DNA from: Paracoccaceae bacterium | GTDB lineage: Bacteria > Pseudomonadota > Alphaproteobacteria > Rhodobacterales > Rhodobacteraceae | Direction: 5' to 3' | Assembly (NCBI GenBank): GCA_958296035.1 | Contig: OY282431.1 | Coordinates: 1,553,001-1,617,000, forward strand | DNA length: 64,000 bases | In this document: positions 1-8,865 of the stretch, in pieces | How the letters are laid out: the number at the start of each line of letters is the position of its first letter | Position numbering within the stretch: position 1 is the first letter of the stretch | Program-made: the position numbers and the translations under genes | The notes under the pieces: generated by a model | Databases searched by the model: none | What the model saw: the letters and a program-made list of their open reading frames with translations, nothing else | Told to the model about the DNA's origin: nothing

Positions 1-1
1 G

Positions 2-325
2 CGCTTTTGGTCAGCAATACGCGGAAACATTGACAGCATTGCCGATGCCTCTGAATGGTGGCGTGTGTTTAGAGACGGTGCCGATGCAGGAGTCTGTGAT
101 AGTGACAAACAGTTCGTCGGCGCGGCCTTGAACCTTCTTCCTGACCCACCGTACGATGACCAGACCTGGAAGAACTGGACAGAGGAGGTAGGACGCCGAA
201 CCGGGCGCCGCAAGGCGGCACTCTATATGCCGCTGCGACTCGCTATTACTGGCAAACGCCGGGGTCCCAGCATGGCGGATGTCATGCCGCTGGTTCAGGC
301 TGTCAACAGGATGGACAGTTTGTGA
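2..325 (+). CDS. gltX: Glutamyl-tRNA synthetase, C-terminal part (5' end outside window)
   Basis: Class I GluRS charges tRNA-Glu with glutamate in the cytosol. Only about the last 107 codons are present. The frame is open from base 2 and ends at a TGA at 323-325. The C-terminal anticodon-binding domain shows the family signature, including LYMPLRLAITGKRRGP near the end, matching the usual 'hPLRhALTG...GP' block of bacterial GltX. The start lies left of the window. A shorter ORF beginning at the GTG at 65 is internal to this gene. The next gene (gcvT) starts about 90 bases later on the same strand, with no obvious functional link. Whether the rest of the gene is intact cannot be judged. Confidence 0.85.
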   Translation, partial: RFWSAIRGNIDSIADASEWWRVFRDGADAGVCDSDKQFVGAALNLLPDPPYDDQTWKNWTEEVGRRTGRRKAALYMPLRLAITGKRRGPSMADVMPLVQAVNRMDSL

Positions 326-414
326 TGAGGCAGATCATTTGCTCAAGTGCAGCCAGCAGAGAAACACCGGTAATATGAACCCGACACGGCACCAGTTTGA
401 ATTGGAGGGCTGAA

Positions 415-1545
415 GTGAGCGATCTCAAACATACGGCGCTTTACGAGTTGCACAGGCAGTGTGGCGCAAACATGGTGCCATTTGCCGGTTACAGCATGCC
501 GCTGAACTATCGTAGCGGTCCACTCAAGGAGCATCGGGCGACGCGAGAAAGTGCAGGTCTGTTTGATGTCAGTCACATGGGGCAGATCCTTGTCAGGCCG
601 CGCGATGGAATGATTGCCCGAACGGCCCGCAATCTCGAATCGCTGATGCCGGTCGAGCTCGAAAACCTTCCCGTTGGACGACAGCGGTATGCGCTACTGA
701 CAACTGCCAACGGATGCATAATTGACGACCTCATTGTGGCCAGATGGAACGAATACTTTGGCTTGGTGGTCAACGCTGCCACCAAGCACAGTGATACCAG
801 CCACCTGCAACGCTCAATGGGCGCAGATAGCGATGTTTCTCTCTTGAATGATCGATCAATGCTTGCCCTTCAGGGACCAAAGTCACATGCTGTGCTGCGC
901 GCAGCACTTGGCAGTCTGCCCCAAATGCGCTTTATGGAAGTTTGTTCGCTGCCAAGCAGATTTGGTGAACTGTGGATTGCCCGTTCCGGATATACCGGTG
1001 AAGACGGATTCGAGATTTCTGTGCCCGATGCAGAGGCCGAAAATCTGGCGCGGGCGTTACTGGACCGTGAAGACGTCACATTCGTAGGATTGGCGGCACG
1101 CGACAGTTTGCGACTTGAGGCCGGTTACAGCCTCTATGGCGCAGACATCGACACGACGACAACGGTAGTCGAGGCCGGGCTTGCCTGGTCGGTGTCGAAA
1201 TCGCGGCGTGCCGGAGGATCCAAGGAAGGTGGCTTTCCGGGCGCCGAGCTCATATCTCGCCAGATGGCGGAAGGGCCTCCTCGCCGAATGGTCGGATTGC
1301 TTCCCCACGGCCGCATACTGGTCAGGGCAGGACACAAGCTATTTGCTGACCGCGACGGCAGCGTACAGGTCGGAGTGGTGACATCAGGCGGCTTCGGTGC
1401 TACTGTCAGCCATCCGGTTGCAATGGGTTATGTCGACGCAGGCATTACGTCGGATACCACACTGTACTTCAGGGCAAGAGGAAAGCTTCAGCCTTTGGGC
1501 ATCACTTCAAGACAGTTCACAAAGACAAATCTGCACAAGGGATAG
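415..1545 (+). CDS. gcvT: Aminomethyltransferase, glycine cleavage T protein
   Basis: T protein of the glycine cleavage system: it takes the aminomethyl group from lipoyl-GcvH and makes methylene-tetrahydrofolate and ammonia. About 376 residues, the normal size. Family blocks seen are MVPFAGYSMPLNY near the N-terminus, FDVSHMGQ, LALQGP and the RSGYTGEDGFEI block in the middle, with the C-terminal barrel after it. I prefer the GTG at 415 because GGAGGG sits at 404-409, 5 bases upstream. A TTG at 397 in the same frame has no such site. It begins a tight same-strand run gcvT-gcvH-gcvP. I looked for a glycine riboswitch in the roughly 90-base gap upstream and saw none, so its regulation is unknown. 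Confidence 0.95.
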   Translation: MSDLKHTALYELHRQCGANMVPFAGYSMPLNYRSGPLKEHRATRESAGLFDVSHMGQILVRPRDGMIARTARNLESLMPVELENLPVGRQRYALLTTANGCIIDDLIVARWNEYFGLVVNAATKHSDTSHLQRSMGADSDVSLLNDRSMLALQGPKSHAVLRAALGSLPQMRFMEVCSLPSRFGELWIARSGYTGEDGFEISVPDAEAENLARALLDREDVTFVGLAARDSLRLEAGYSLYGADIDTTTTVVEAGLAWSVSKSRRAGGSKEGGFPGAELISRQMAEGPPRRMVGLLPHGRILVRAGHKLFADRDGSVQVGVVTSGGFGATVSHPVAMGYVDAGITSDTTLYFRARGKLQPLGITSRQFTKTNLHKG

Positions 1546-1554
1546 ATTGATTTC

Positions 1555-1914
1555 ATGCGATATACGAAAGATCACGAGTGGGTAGCTCTGGAGCATTCTC
1601 AATTCTCGGTAGGGGTGACGGAATATGCTGCAGAACAGTTGGGAGACGTCGTTTTTGTAGAATTGCCGGAGGAGGGGCAGCGCGTCGAGGAAGGCGACGA
1701 AGCCGTTATAATCGAAAGCGTCAAGGCCGCTTCAGAGATCGTTGCGCCGGCGTCTGGCGAGATTGTGGAGGTTAATTCTGATCTGGAGGAGAACCCTGGC
1801 CTAATCAATGAGGAGCCACAAGGAGCGGGCTGGATATTCCGCATGGTGCCGGATGACCCGACAGATTATGACAGCTTTCTTGACCAGGATTCATATGAGA
1901 TGCTCATTTCCTGA
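1555..1914 (+). CDS. gcvH: Glycine cleavage system H protein (lipoyl carrier)
   Basis: H protein carries the aminomethyl intermediate on a lipoyl group between P, T and L proteins. It has 119 residues. The lipoylation lysine is K57 in IIESVKAASEI, and the start MRYTKDHEWV is the standard H-protein N-terminus. It begins 9 bases after gcvT. Its TGA overlaps the gcvP ATG by one base (TGATG at 1912-1916), which indicates translational coupling. The C-terminal PTDYDSFLDQDSYEML matches the usual end of the family. Nothing unusual. Confidence 0.96.
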   Translation: MRYTKDHEWVALEHSQFSVGVTEYAAEQLGDVVFVELPEEGQRVEEGDEAVIIESVKAASEIVAPASGEIVEVNSDLEENPGLINEEPQGAGWIFRMVPDDPTDYDSFLDQDSYEMLIS

Positions 1915-4754
1915 TGTCCAGATTCAGCAGCTATGCGCCCTATGACTTTGCAAGGCTTCGGCACATCGGGCCGGAGCCTTCCGAAATAGCGGCAATGCTT
2001 ACAGCTGTCGGCTTTTCGAACATTGATGAACTGCTCGAAAGTGTCATTCCGTCTAGCCTTGAGCCTGCAAAGCACAAGTTTTCTGTAACCGGACGGCTTG
2101 GCTCTGCGATGACTGAGCAGGAAGTCTTGCAACGGCTCAGCGAAGTCGCGGCAAGAAACAAGGACTTTGTTTCCTTAATTGGCATGGGCTTTTACGGCAC
2201 GGTACTGCCCACGGTCATCCAGCGCAACGTTCTTGAGAATCCGGCCTGGTATACAGCCTACACACCTTACCAGCCGGAAATCAGCCAAGGCCGTTTACAA
2301 GTCCTGTTGACCTTTCAGACCATGGTATGCGAGCTGACCGGAATGGAAGTTGCCAATGCGTCGTTGCTCGACGAGGCCACGGCCTGTGCCGAGGCCATGC
2401 TCATGGCACGACGTATTGTACGTGGAAAACGCTCACTCTTTTTTGTCGATAAGCACTGCCATCCGCAAAACATCGCTGTCTTGCGTACGCGAGCTGCGCC
2501 ACTTGGAGTCAGGCTCAAGGTTGGGAACTTTGCGGATGTTGATGATTTGACCGACGTATTCGGAGCGATCTTTCAATATCCCGGAACACGTGGTGAATTG
2601 CGTGACCTGACCCCGCACATAACCAGACTGAAGCAGGCTGGTGCAGTGGCGGCGGTTTCAGCTGATCCGCTGGCGTTGCCGCTGGTGAAGGAACCTGGTG
2701 CAATGGGCGCAGACATTTGCGTAGGGTCTATGCAACGTTTTGGCATGCCGCCCGGATTTGGAGGACCACATGCCGGTTACATGGCAACGCGGGACAAGTA
2801 TATCAGACAGCTTCCGGGTCGCATTGTAGGCGTGACCCGAGATGCCCGTGGACAGACAGCATATCGTCTGGCCTTGCAGACACGGGAGCAGCACATTCGT
2901 CGCCAGAGAGCAACATCCAATATTTGCACTGCCCAGGTCCTGCCGGCGATCGTTTCATGTCTTTACGGCGTTTTTCACGGGCAAGTCGGCCTTGGAGCCA
3001 TTGCGCAGAGAATTCATTCGGCAACCGTTACCCTGAAGGAGCACCTGGAAGCAGGAGGCTTCAGTGTCGGACCCGAACAGTACTTTGATACACTGCACAT
3101 TGGAGCCGGCAGTGAATGTGACGCCATCCTTGCCAAAGCCAGGTCTCACAAGATCAACCTCCGGCGTCTAAGCGACACACAGATCGGTGTATCGCTTGAT
3201 GAATTGACAACCCTTGGAATTGTTGAACGGGTGTGCACTTCATTTGGTGTCGAGGCACCGCTGAAGTTGCCAGTTGATCGCAGTTCCATGCCAGCCCAGT
3301 TGCAACGCAGGTCGAGATTCATGCGACATCGGGTGTTCAACATGAACCATTCCGAAGCATCGCTGACGAGGTTTATCCGTCGCCTTGCAGACCGTGATCT
3401 GGCACTCGACCGCACCATGATTCCTTTGGGATCATGCACCATGAAGCTGAATGCCACGACCGAAATGATCCCCATGACATGGCCCGGGTTTTCACAGGCG
3501 CATCCTTACGCCCCCGAAGATCAGGTGCGTGGTTTTCACGAAATGATCGAGGACCTGGCGTTGCGTCTTTGCGAGTTGACCGGCTTTGACAGCTTTTCCA
3601 TGCAACCCAATTCAGGTGCCCAGGGCGAGTTTTCAGGTTTGATGGCCATTCGCGGTTTTCACGCAAGTAACGGTGAGTCCGAGCGCAACATTTGTCTAAT
3701 TCCAAAATCAGCCCATGGAACCAATGCCGCATCTGCCGTGCTCGCTGGCATGCGGGTTGTCGAGATCAACACAAGTCACGACGGCACCATCGACATTCAG
3801 CATATGGAAAAACTGGCACAGGCGCACCGAGGAAGAATTGCAGCAAGCATGGTGACCTATCCATCAACCCATGGTGTCTTTGAGGAATCCATAACCGATG
3901 TCGTGCGCATCTCGCACGAAGCCGGCGGCCAGGTTTACATGGACGGGGCTAACTTTAACGCCATGGTCGGGCTGGTAAGGCCTGCCAAGCTGGGTATTGA
4001 TGTTTCCCATCTGAATCTGCACAAGACCTTTTGTATTCCCCATGGCGGTGGCGGTCCCGGCATGGGACCGATCGGCGTGCGAAAACATCTCGTACCATTC
4101 TTGCCGACCGACCCATTGGCCGAGGATGGCACAGTAGGTGCAGTGTCAGGATCCAAATTCGGTTCAGCTTCCATTCTGGCGATTTCATGGGCATACATCC
4201 TGCTAATGGGTGGACGTGGCCTTGAACTGGCGACAACCATGGCGATCCTCAACGCCAACTACATTGCATGCAGATTGCGTCCCCACTTCTCGATATGCTA
4301 CGCAGGGAAGGGTGGTCTGGTTGCCCATGAGTGTATCGTTGATACTCGCCGGACAGTTGCCGGAACGACGCTGACCATCGACGATATCGCCAAGAGAATA
4401 ATTGACAACGGTATCCACCCGCCGACCATGAGTTTTCCAGTCGCCGGAACGCTGATGGTCGAGCCGACGGAGTCGGAATCCAAGCAGGAACTGGATCGTT
4501 TCATCAGGGCAATGCTCGAGATCGCAGATGATGTCCGAGCCATTCGAGATGGCAAGTACGAGCCGGGATGCGACCCGTTATCGAATTCTCCTCATACTAT
4601 GAACGACATGCTGAGCAAGTGGGACAGACCCTATACGCGTCGGCAGGGAGCCATGCCCTACGGTGTATCTGGAACGGACAAGTACTGGCCGCCCGTCAAC
4701 CGGGTTGACAATGTCTATGGCGATCGAAATCTGGTTTGTGTCTTGGCTCCCTAG
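1914..4754 (+). CDS. gcvP: Glycine dehydrogenase (decarboxylating), P protein, single-chain form
   Basis: P protein decarboxylates glycine with pyridoxal phosphate and passes the aminomethyl group to GcvH. At 946 residues it is the fused, single-chain form, not the split GcvPA/GcvPB pair. The N-terminal half opens with RHIGPEPSEIAAML. The C-terminal half carries the PLP lysine in LNLHKTFCIPHGGGGPGMGP, the expected glycine-rich loop. The start is fixed by the one-base overlap with the gcvH stop. It is the last gene of the operon. The L protein (lpdA, 57.5 kb) is far away, as is common because it is shared with other dehydrogenase complexes. Both catalytic halves look complete. Confidence 0.96.
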   Translation: MSRFSSYAPYDFARLRHIGPEPSEIAAMLTAVGFSNIDELLESVIPSSLEPAKHKFSVTGRLGSAMTEQEVLQRLSEVAARNKDFVSLIGMGFYGTVLPTVIQRNVLENPAWYTAYTPYQPEISQGRLQVLLTFQTMVCELTGMEVANASLLDEATACAEAMLMARRIVRGKRSLFFVDKHCHPQNIAVLRTRAAPLGVRLKVGNFADVDDLTDVFGAIFQYPGTRGELRDLTPHITRLKQAGAVAAVSADPLALPLVKEPGAMGADICVGSMQRFGMPPGFGGPHAGYMATRDKYIRQLPGRIVGVTRDARGQTAYRLALQTREQHIRRQRATSNICTAQVLPAIVSCLYGVFHGQVGLGAIAQRIHSATVTLKEHLEAGGFSVGPEQYFDTLHIGAGSECDAILAKARSHKINLRRLSDTQIGVSLDELTTLGIVERVCTSFGVEAPLKLPVDRSSMPAQLQRRSRFMRHRVFNMNHSEASLTRFIRRLADRDLALDRTMIPLGSCTMKLNATTEMIPMTWPGFSQAHPYAPEDQVRGFHEMIEDLALRLCELTGFDSFSMQPNSGAQGEFSGLMAIRGFHASNGESERNICLIPKSAHGTNAASAVLAGMRVVEINTSHDGTIDIQHMEKLAQAHRGRIAASMVTYPSTHGVFEESITDVVRISHEAGGQVYMDGANFNAMVGLVRPAKLGIDVSHLNLHKTFCIPHGGGGPGMGPIGVRKHLVPFLPTDPLAEDGTVGAVSGSKFGSASILAISWAYILLMGGRGLELATTMAILNANYIACRLRPHFSICYAGKGGLVAHECIVDTRRTVAGTTLTIDDIAKRIIDNGIHPPTMSFPVAGTLMVEPTESESKQELDRFIRAMLEIADDVRAIRDGKYEPGCDPLSNSPHTMNDMLSKWDRPYTRRQGAMPYGVSGTDKYWPPVNRVDNVYGDRNLVCVLAP

Positions 4755-4817
4755 GCGCTTGCCAGCATGGCCTGACGCAACGTGCAGGCCTGTTGCGCCG
4801 TCTGCGACCGGTTTGTC

Positions 4818-6215
4818 ATGGGCTTCCTGAATTCCTGGCTATCTGCGCGCCCCCTCTTCGACGTGCATCGCTGTCTGTGGTTGCTGGTGCTGCTGGTCAC
4901 CCCTGCCCAGCTTGAATGTCATCCCTCTGACTCGGGGACAGAGCTGCGAAGTGGTTACGTCGACGTCGTACAGACGGCCTTGCCGGCCGTGGTCAACATC
5001 TCGGCGCGGCGGATTGTGGAAACCTGGACCAGCCCGTTTGCCAACGAACCTTTCTGGAGGTTTTTTCGACAACATGGCCAGGTACGCCAACGTGTCGAGA
5101 ATTCACTGGGTTCAGGCGTTATAGCCAGCTCCGATGGATATGTGGTCACCAACTACCACGTTGTAGAGGGCGCTCTCGAAATCCTCGTCGAACTCAGTGA
5201 CAGACGAGAGGTCGAGGCCCGTGTCGTGCTCGTTGATCGGCGCTTTGACCTCGCTGTACTGAAGCTGGACGAAGTCGCGAATCTGCAAACACTGACGATG
5301 CGCGATTCCGATACACTGCAGATCGGCGAACTGGTTTTGGCAGTCGGCAATCCGTTCGGAATCGGACAGACTGTTTCGAGCGGAATTGTATCAGGTTTTC
5401 TAGCTTCGAGCGGATACTTTGTGCAGACCGACGCGCCCATTTATTCAGGAAATTCAGGCGGCGCACTGGTCGATACCAAGGGTCGCCTGGTTGGCATCAA
5501 CACCATGATCCAGACCGAGGAGGGCAACCTGCGCGGCATAGGATTTGCCATCCCATCCAATTTGGTCGAGGTGTTTGTTGAACAAGCGCGCAGCGGCGCC
5601 CAGCGATTCAATGTGCCATGGGCAGGAATTGATGCGATGGGGGTCGAGCGTTCGCTGGCACAAGACCTGGGGATGGAAAGACCGAGCGGCGTGGTCATTG
5701 GCACCATACATCGCGAAAGCCCACTGTGGACAGGTGGGTTAAGACCAGGTGATATCATTATCAGGGTGGGAGACCGTGATATCCACACACCCGCCGAATT
5801 GCGTTACAGGATAGCAATCGGACGGCCCGGGGACACCGTTCAATTCGGTATCCTGCGCAATGGCAGAGCGCGCACAATCAACGCCCGGCTTGGATTGGCT
5901 TCGGAAAATCCACCGAGACAAACAACCACGATCGATTATCTTACAGTTTTTCGGGGCCTGATCATTTGCAATGTCAATCCGGCGACGATCGTCGAGTTCG
6001 AATTACCTCTTGATGCCAGGGGAATAATGGTTGTTGAGGTCCCGAAACAGTTAAGTGGCATTGGGCTGATGAGTGGTGATATCCTGCTCCGGATTAACGG
6101 CAGGCGAATTGAATCGATAAGGGATGTGGTTTCTGTCGTGCGCAGCAACACGCGCGCCTGGGAGGTCGAGGTCAGACGAGGGAGTTGGAAAAGGGTGTTC
6201 AGGTTCCGGTCCTAG
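4818..6215 (+). CDS. HtrA/Deg-family periplasmic serine protease with two PDZ domains
   Basis: Trypsin-like protease/chaperone of the envelope stress type, which degrades misfolded periplasmic proteins. Counting from the ATG at 4818 (465 aa), there is a hydrophobic export segment at residues 19-31, then the protease domain. Its catalytic triad is His114 (TNYHVVEG), Asp144 (RFDLAVLKL) and Ser213 (SGNSGGAL). A PDZ domain follows at about 280-360 and a second, shorter one at about 375-465. The loop before the serine reads APIYSGNSGG, not the common INPGNSGG. An in-frame GTG at 4782 would add 12 residues but would bury the signal peptide. No clear ribosome site distinguishes the two starts. It stands alone about 60 bases after gcvP. 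Confidence 0.9.
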   Translation: MGFLNSWLSARPLFDVHRCLWLLVLLVTPAQLECHPSDSGTELRSGYVDVVQTALPAVVNISARRIVETWTSPFANEPFWRFFRQHGQVRQRVENSLGSGVIASSDGYVVTNYHVVEGALEILVELSDRREVEARVVLVDRRFDLAVLKLDEVANLQTLTMRDSDTLQIGELVLAVGNPFGIGQTVSSGIVSGFLASSGYFVQTDAPIYSGNSGGALVDTKGRLVGINTMIQTEEGNLRGIGFAIPSNLVEVFVEQARSGAQRFNVPWAGIDAMGVERSLAQDLGMERPSGVVIGTIHRESPLWTGGLRPGDIIIRVGDRDIHTPAELRYRIAIGRPGDTVQFGILRNGRARTINARLGLASENPPRQTTTIDYLTVFRGLIICNVNPATIVEFELPLDARGIMVVEVPKQLSGIGLMSGDILLRINGRRIESIRDVVSVVRSNTRAWEVEVRRGSWKRVFRFRS

Positions 6216-6482
6216 AAGCAGGACAATGCCTGGCAGGAGGTTGGGCTGGACTCGGTACGTGTGCGGGCAGAGCGGGAGATGTTTGTCATTGCGCGCCAGG
6301 TGAATTCTGTTGTGGTTGTGCCGTTGTGATTCCTCCGACATAGTGCGATCTCCTGGATTGGTAGCCACCTGCCTTAAGAGACGCCGTGTGGAGTCTATGG
6401 AAATGACAACGCCGAGTAGTTGGTCAATGTCCAGGTGCGGAGAACTGCGTGGCGCGCGGCGGGAGGGGTCGGGTTACTCAGG
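6216..6482. other. Intergenic gap between the protease and fic
   Basis: A gap of 267 bases between convergent genes. Reading both strands shows no recognisable protein, tRNA or clear terminator hairpin with a T run. Short ORFs here are extensions of frames shadowing the protease. Confidence 0.4.
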
Positions 6483-7586
6483 CTACCCTGTCGCGGTTGT
6501 CCGCGCCCGCTCGTCCAGAAGCGCCAGGAGCGGCCGGTTGATGTAGAGGTTTTCGCGGCCCGCCCTGGTCTCCTCAAGGAGGCCTTCGGCCGCTAGAGCT
6601 TTCAGGTAGACAGCGGCCGTCTGGCGCTTGGCTATATCCGCTTTGACCACGTCGCAGATCCGGCAGTAGGGATGCACGAAGATCAGTTCCGCCAGTTCCC
6701 GGGAGTAGATCCTCGGCATCCTCCGTCGAATTGCGGCGCTCGTCTCGTCGAGAAGCTCCCGGATTGCGCGGATTTTCCTTGTCGTCCATTCCGCCGTCGT
6801 TCTGACAGCCTCCAGAAAGAAGAGTATCCATGCTTCCCATTCCTGTCGGGTCGTCACATCCAGCAGATACCGGTAATAGGGCGCCTTGTTCCGGATGATG
6901 TGTCGGCTGAGGTAAAGGACAGGAACATCAAGCAGACCCTTGTCGACGAGATAGAGCAGGTTCAGCACACGTCCGGTCCGGCCGTTTCCGTCGACGAACG
7001 GATGGATCGCCTCGAACTGATAATGCATGACTGCAAGGCGGATCAGAGGGTCGATCGCCTCGGCCTCGTGAATGTAGCACTCCCAATTGGCGAGCTTGCA
7101 CCGGAGAACGTCCTCTCCTGCCGGCGGCGTGTAGAGGACCTGTTGGGTTGCATCGTTCACCAATGCCGTGCCCGGCGTTTTGCGAATGTCCAGCTCCACG
7201 CCCTTGATCGTTCGACAGACCTCGACCGCGATGGCGGTCGAAACCGGCCGCTGGTTCAGCATCTCGAAACCGCGGTGTACTGCGGTGCGGTAGCGCATTG
7301 CTTTCCTGGTTGCAGGGTCGGCTCGACTCGCCGCGTCGTCGGCATAGCGGAACAGTCGGTCGGCTGTCGTGACGATATTCTCGATCTCGGAACTCGCCTG
7401 TGCTTCGAGCAGGGGAATCGAGTTGATCAGCATCGCCTGGTTCGGGATGAGATTCCCTGAGACGCGGAGCTCCGCCAGTGCTACGCGCGCCGCAATGCAA
7501 CTCCGAAGAACGGCCTTTGTCTCGGTTTCCGAAGCCGGTGGTAGGTTTGGAAGGTCATTAAAGGGTCGATTGGGATCGAACGCCAT
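6483..7586 (-). CDS. fic: Fic/DOC family protein (predicted AMP-transferase), class II with N-terminal inhibitory helix
   Basis: Fic enzymes transfer AMP (or another phosphate-containing group) onto a target protein. From the ATG at 7586 the protein has 367 residues. It opens with the PNRPFNDLPNLPP block typical of the Fic_N domain. The active-site motif HPFVDGNGRTGR lies at 195-206 with catalytic His195. SSEIEN at 65-70 fits the [S/T]xxxE[G/N] inhibitory motif of class II, self-inhibited Fic proteins. A C-terminal winged-helix segment is at about 295-345. The ORF can be extended to 7772, but that N-terminus is unlike the family and would cover the inverted repeat upstream. No toxin-antitoxin partner gene is adjacent. 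The intact motifs suggest a live enzyme. Confidence 0.88.
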   Translation of the reverse strand: MAFDPNRPFNDLPNLPPASETETKAVLRSCIAARVALAELRVSGNLIPNQAMLINSIPLLEAQASSEIENIVTTADRLFRYADDAASRADPATRKAMRYRTAVHRGFEMLNQRPVSTAIAVEVCRTIKGVELDIRKTPGTALVNDATQQVLYTPPAGEDVLRCKLANWECYIHEAEAIDPLIRLAVMHYQFEAIHPFVDGNGRTGRVLNLLYLVDKGLLDVPVLYLSRHIIRNKAPYYRYLLDVTTRQEWEAWILFFLEAVRTTAEWTTRKIRAIRELLDETSAAIRRRMPRIYSRELAELIFVHPYCRICDVVKADIAKRQTAAVYLKALAAEGLLEETRAGRENLYINRPLLALLDERARTTATG

Positions 7587-7621
7587 GTAGATGTATCCTG
7601 CTCCCGTCGGCACATGTTCCG

Positions 7622-7686
7622 AACATGTCGACTTCATCGACACTTCACTCAAACATGTCGATGTAAGGATGATATATCGACATGTT
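7622..7686 (-). promoter_or_regulatory. Inverted and direct repeats upstream of fic, operator-like
   Basis: AACATGTCGAT at 7652-7662 and its exact complement ATCGACATGTT at 7676-7686 form a perfect 11-base inverted repeat with a 13-base spacer. A third copy, AACATGTCGA, lies at 7622-7631. They lie 36 to 100 bases upstream of the fic start, where a promoter and operator would be expected. On the minus strand the spacer is A/T-rich and contains TATATCAT, a possible -10 element. The binding protein is unknown. The Fic protein's own C-terminal winged helix is one candidate. Confidence 0.5.
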
Positions 7687-7699
7687 GGGATGTGGCAAA

Positions 7700-8034
7700 C
7701 AGATGGTCCGGCTTTCCCGACCGGCGCCACATCTGGCTGGCCACCGAACCCGCCGCCATGCGCATGACCCATGACGGGCTTTCAGGCCTGGTTCGCAACC
7801 GCCTCGGGAGCCTGGTATGTCTTCCGCAATCGGCGGTGGACCATGCTCAAGGTCATCGCCTTCGACCAGGGCAGCACCTGGATCTGGTCCAGGCGCCTGG
7901 AGCGCGGTCTTTTCAGGGGGCTTGTCTCCGCCAGTCCGGCCGAGCCGCTCTCGGCCACCGGGCTCATGGCGCTGCTTGATGGCCTCGACATCATCAAGTC
8001 AAGACAACGCAAACGGTACGCCCTGGCCCCCTGA
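7700..8034 (+). pseudogene. Decayed IS66-family TnpB (accessory transposition protein)
   Basis: Two overlapping plus-strand frames together read like an IS66 TnpB. The first gives FPDRRHIWLATEPAAMRM and the second continues with AWYVFRNRRWTMLKVIAFDQ and WSRRLERGLFRG, ending TGLMALLDGLD. A frameshift near 7800 separates them, so no intact protein can be made. No full tnpA or tnpC follows. It abuts the repeats upstream of fic, and a 107-base repeat shared with 22.1 kb begins about 40 bases after it. Confidence 0.75.
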
Positions 8035-8072
8035 CGGGGCCGCAGGCCGGGTGCCGGATGATCCCGGCTACA

Positions 8073-8179
8073 GGTGTTGTTTCCCAAGTGGATGTAAATG
8101 TAAATCCTCAGATTAATCCACAACGGTGGTGGACAATTTGTCCTGCTTTGCACCGACATCGTCAAGAGGTTGGGAAAGG
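8073..8179. repeat. 107-base repeat, copy 1 (partner at 22075-22181)
   Basis: Aligns without gaps to 22075-22181 with about 18 mismatches by eye. It contains the palindrome GGACAATTTGTCC at 8131-8143. The partner has GGACAAATTGTCC, so only the centre base changes and the symmetry is kept. Both copies lie just downstream of mobile-element debris on the same strand. It may be an element end or a protein-binding site. I do not recognise the family. Confidence 0.65.
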
Positions 8180-8478
8180 ACAGCGGCGGGGCGTCAACGC
8201 TTCCTCCAGCCGGGCGGGATGCATCATGCCATGCTGCAAGACATCGAAATAGGGAAGCGAGAAGGTAACGCGGTCTTCAAGGATGCAACAGGCCATCACC
8301 GGCAGGCGGACTCGCCTCTCGGATGTCAGCACGCAGATCGCCTCTGGCGGTTGCTCAGGATCTGCCTCGGCTGCAACGGTGTGCGGTTGCGGGAAGACGT
8401 TAAGGAAAGCGGCCATTTGGGCTTGGGTGCTGGGGCAATGTTGCTGATCGTGTCTTGAAATCGCATAGTTTCGGTCAT
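8162..8478 (-). pseudogene. Unrecognised minus-strand ORF with a strong ribosome site and a probable frameshift
   Basis: An ATG at 8478 has a near-perfect AAGGAGG seven bases upstream (8486-8492, minus strand) and opens a 49-residue frame beginning MTETMRFQDTISNIAPAP, stopping at about 8329. A neighbouring minus frame stays open from there to 8162 and reads like protein (AAFLNVFPQPHTVAAEADPE, then LPYFDVLQHGMMHPARLEEA). The simplest reading is one gene of about 105 residues broken by a frameshift near 8410. No family was recognised. It lies between IS66 debris and tRNA-Ala. Confidence 0.3.
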
Positions 8479-8750
8479 CGGGTATCCTCCTTCCGGTTAC
8501 GGTTTGATGCCTCACTCTATGAGTCCTGGTACTGAGGGGCCTCCCCGGTTTCCTGTGCAGATGGCTGAAATGTGACAGTGTTGTTGGAAAATTGAAGAAA
8601 CTGTCACGCGGGGCGTAAACGGGGATTCGGAACGGGGTTCAAAATTACCAGAATCAGCCGATTGGGGCGAATCCTTGTCGCGATACGAGATTTGCACCCG
8701 ATGTCGTTTCCGGTTGAGGCGCGGTGATGTGAGGACTATATGGCAGGTGA

Positions 8751-8826
<76 letters not shown>

Positions 8827-8865
8827 CCGTTGCTCACCTCCAATTGGAGGTGGGACCCAGTCTCC

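Noticed and set aside
326-414. Possible glycine riboswitch before gcvT
   Set aside because: The gap is under 90 bases and shows none of the paired aptamer features expected.
6672-7460. 262-residue plus-strand ORF
   Set aside because: Entirely antisense to the Fic gene, whose motifs are convincing.
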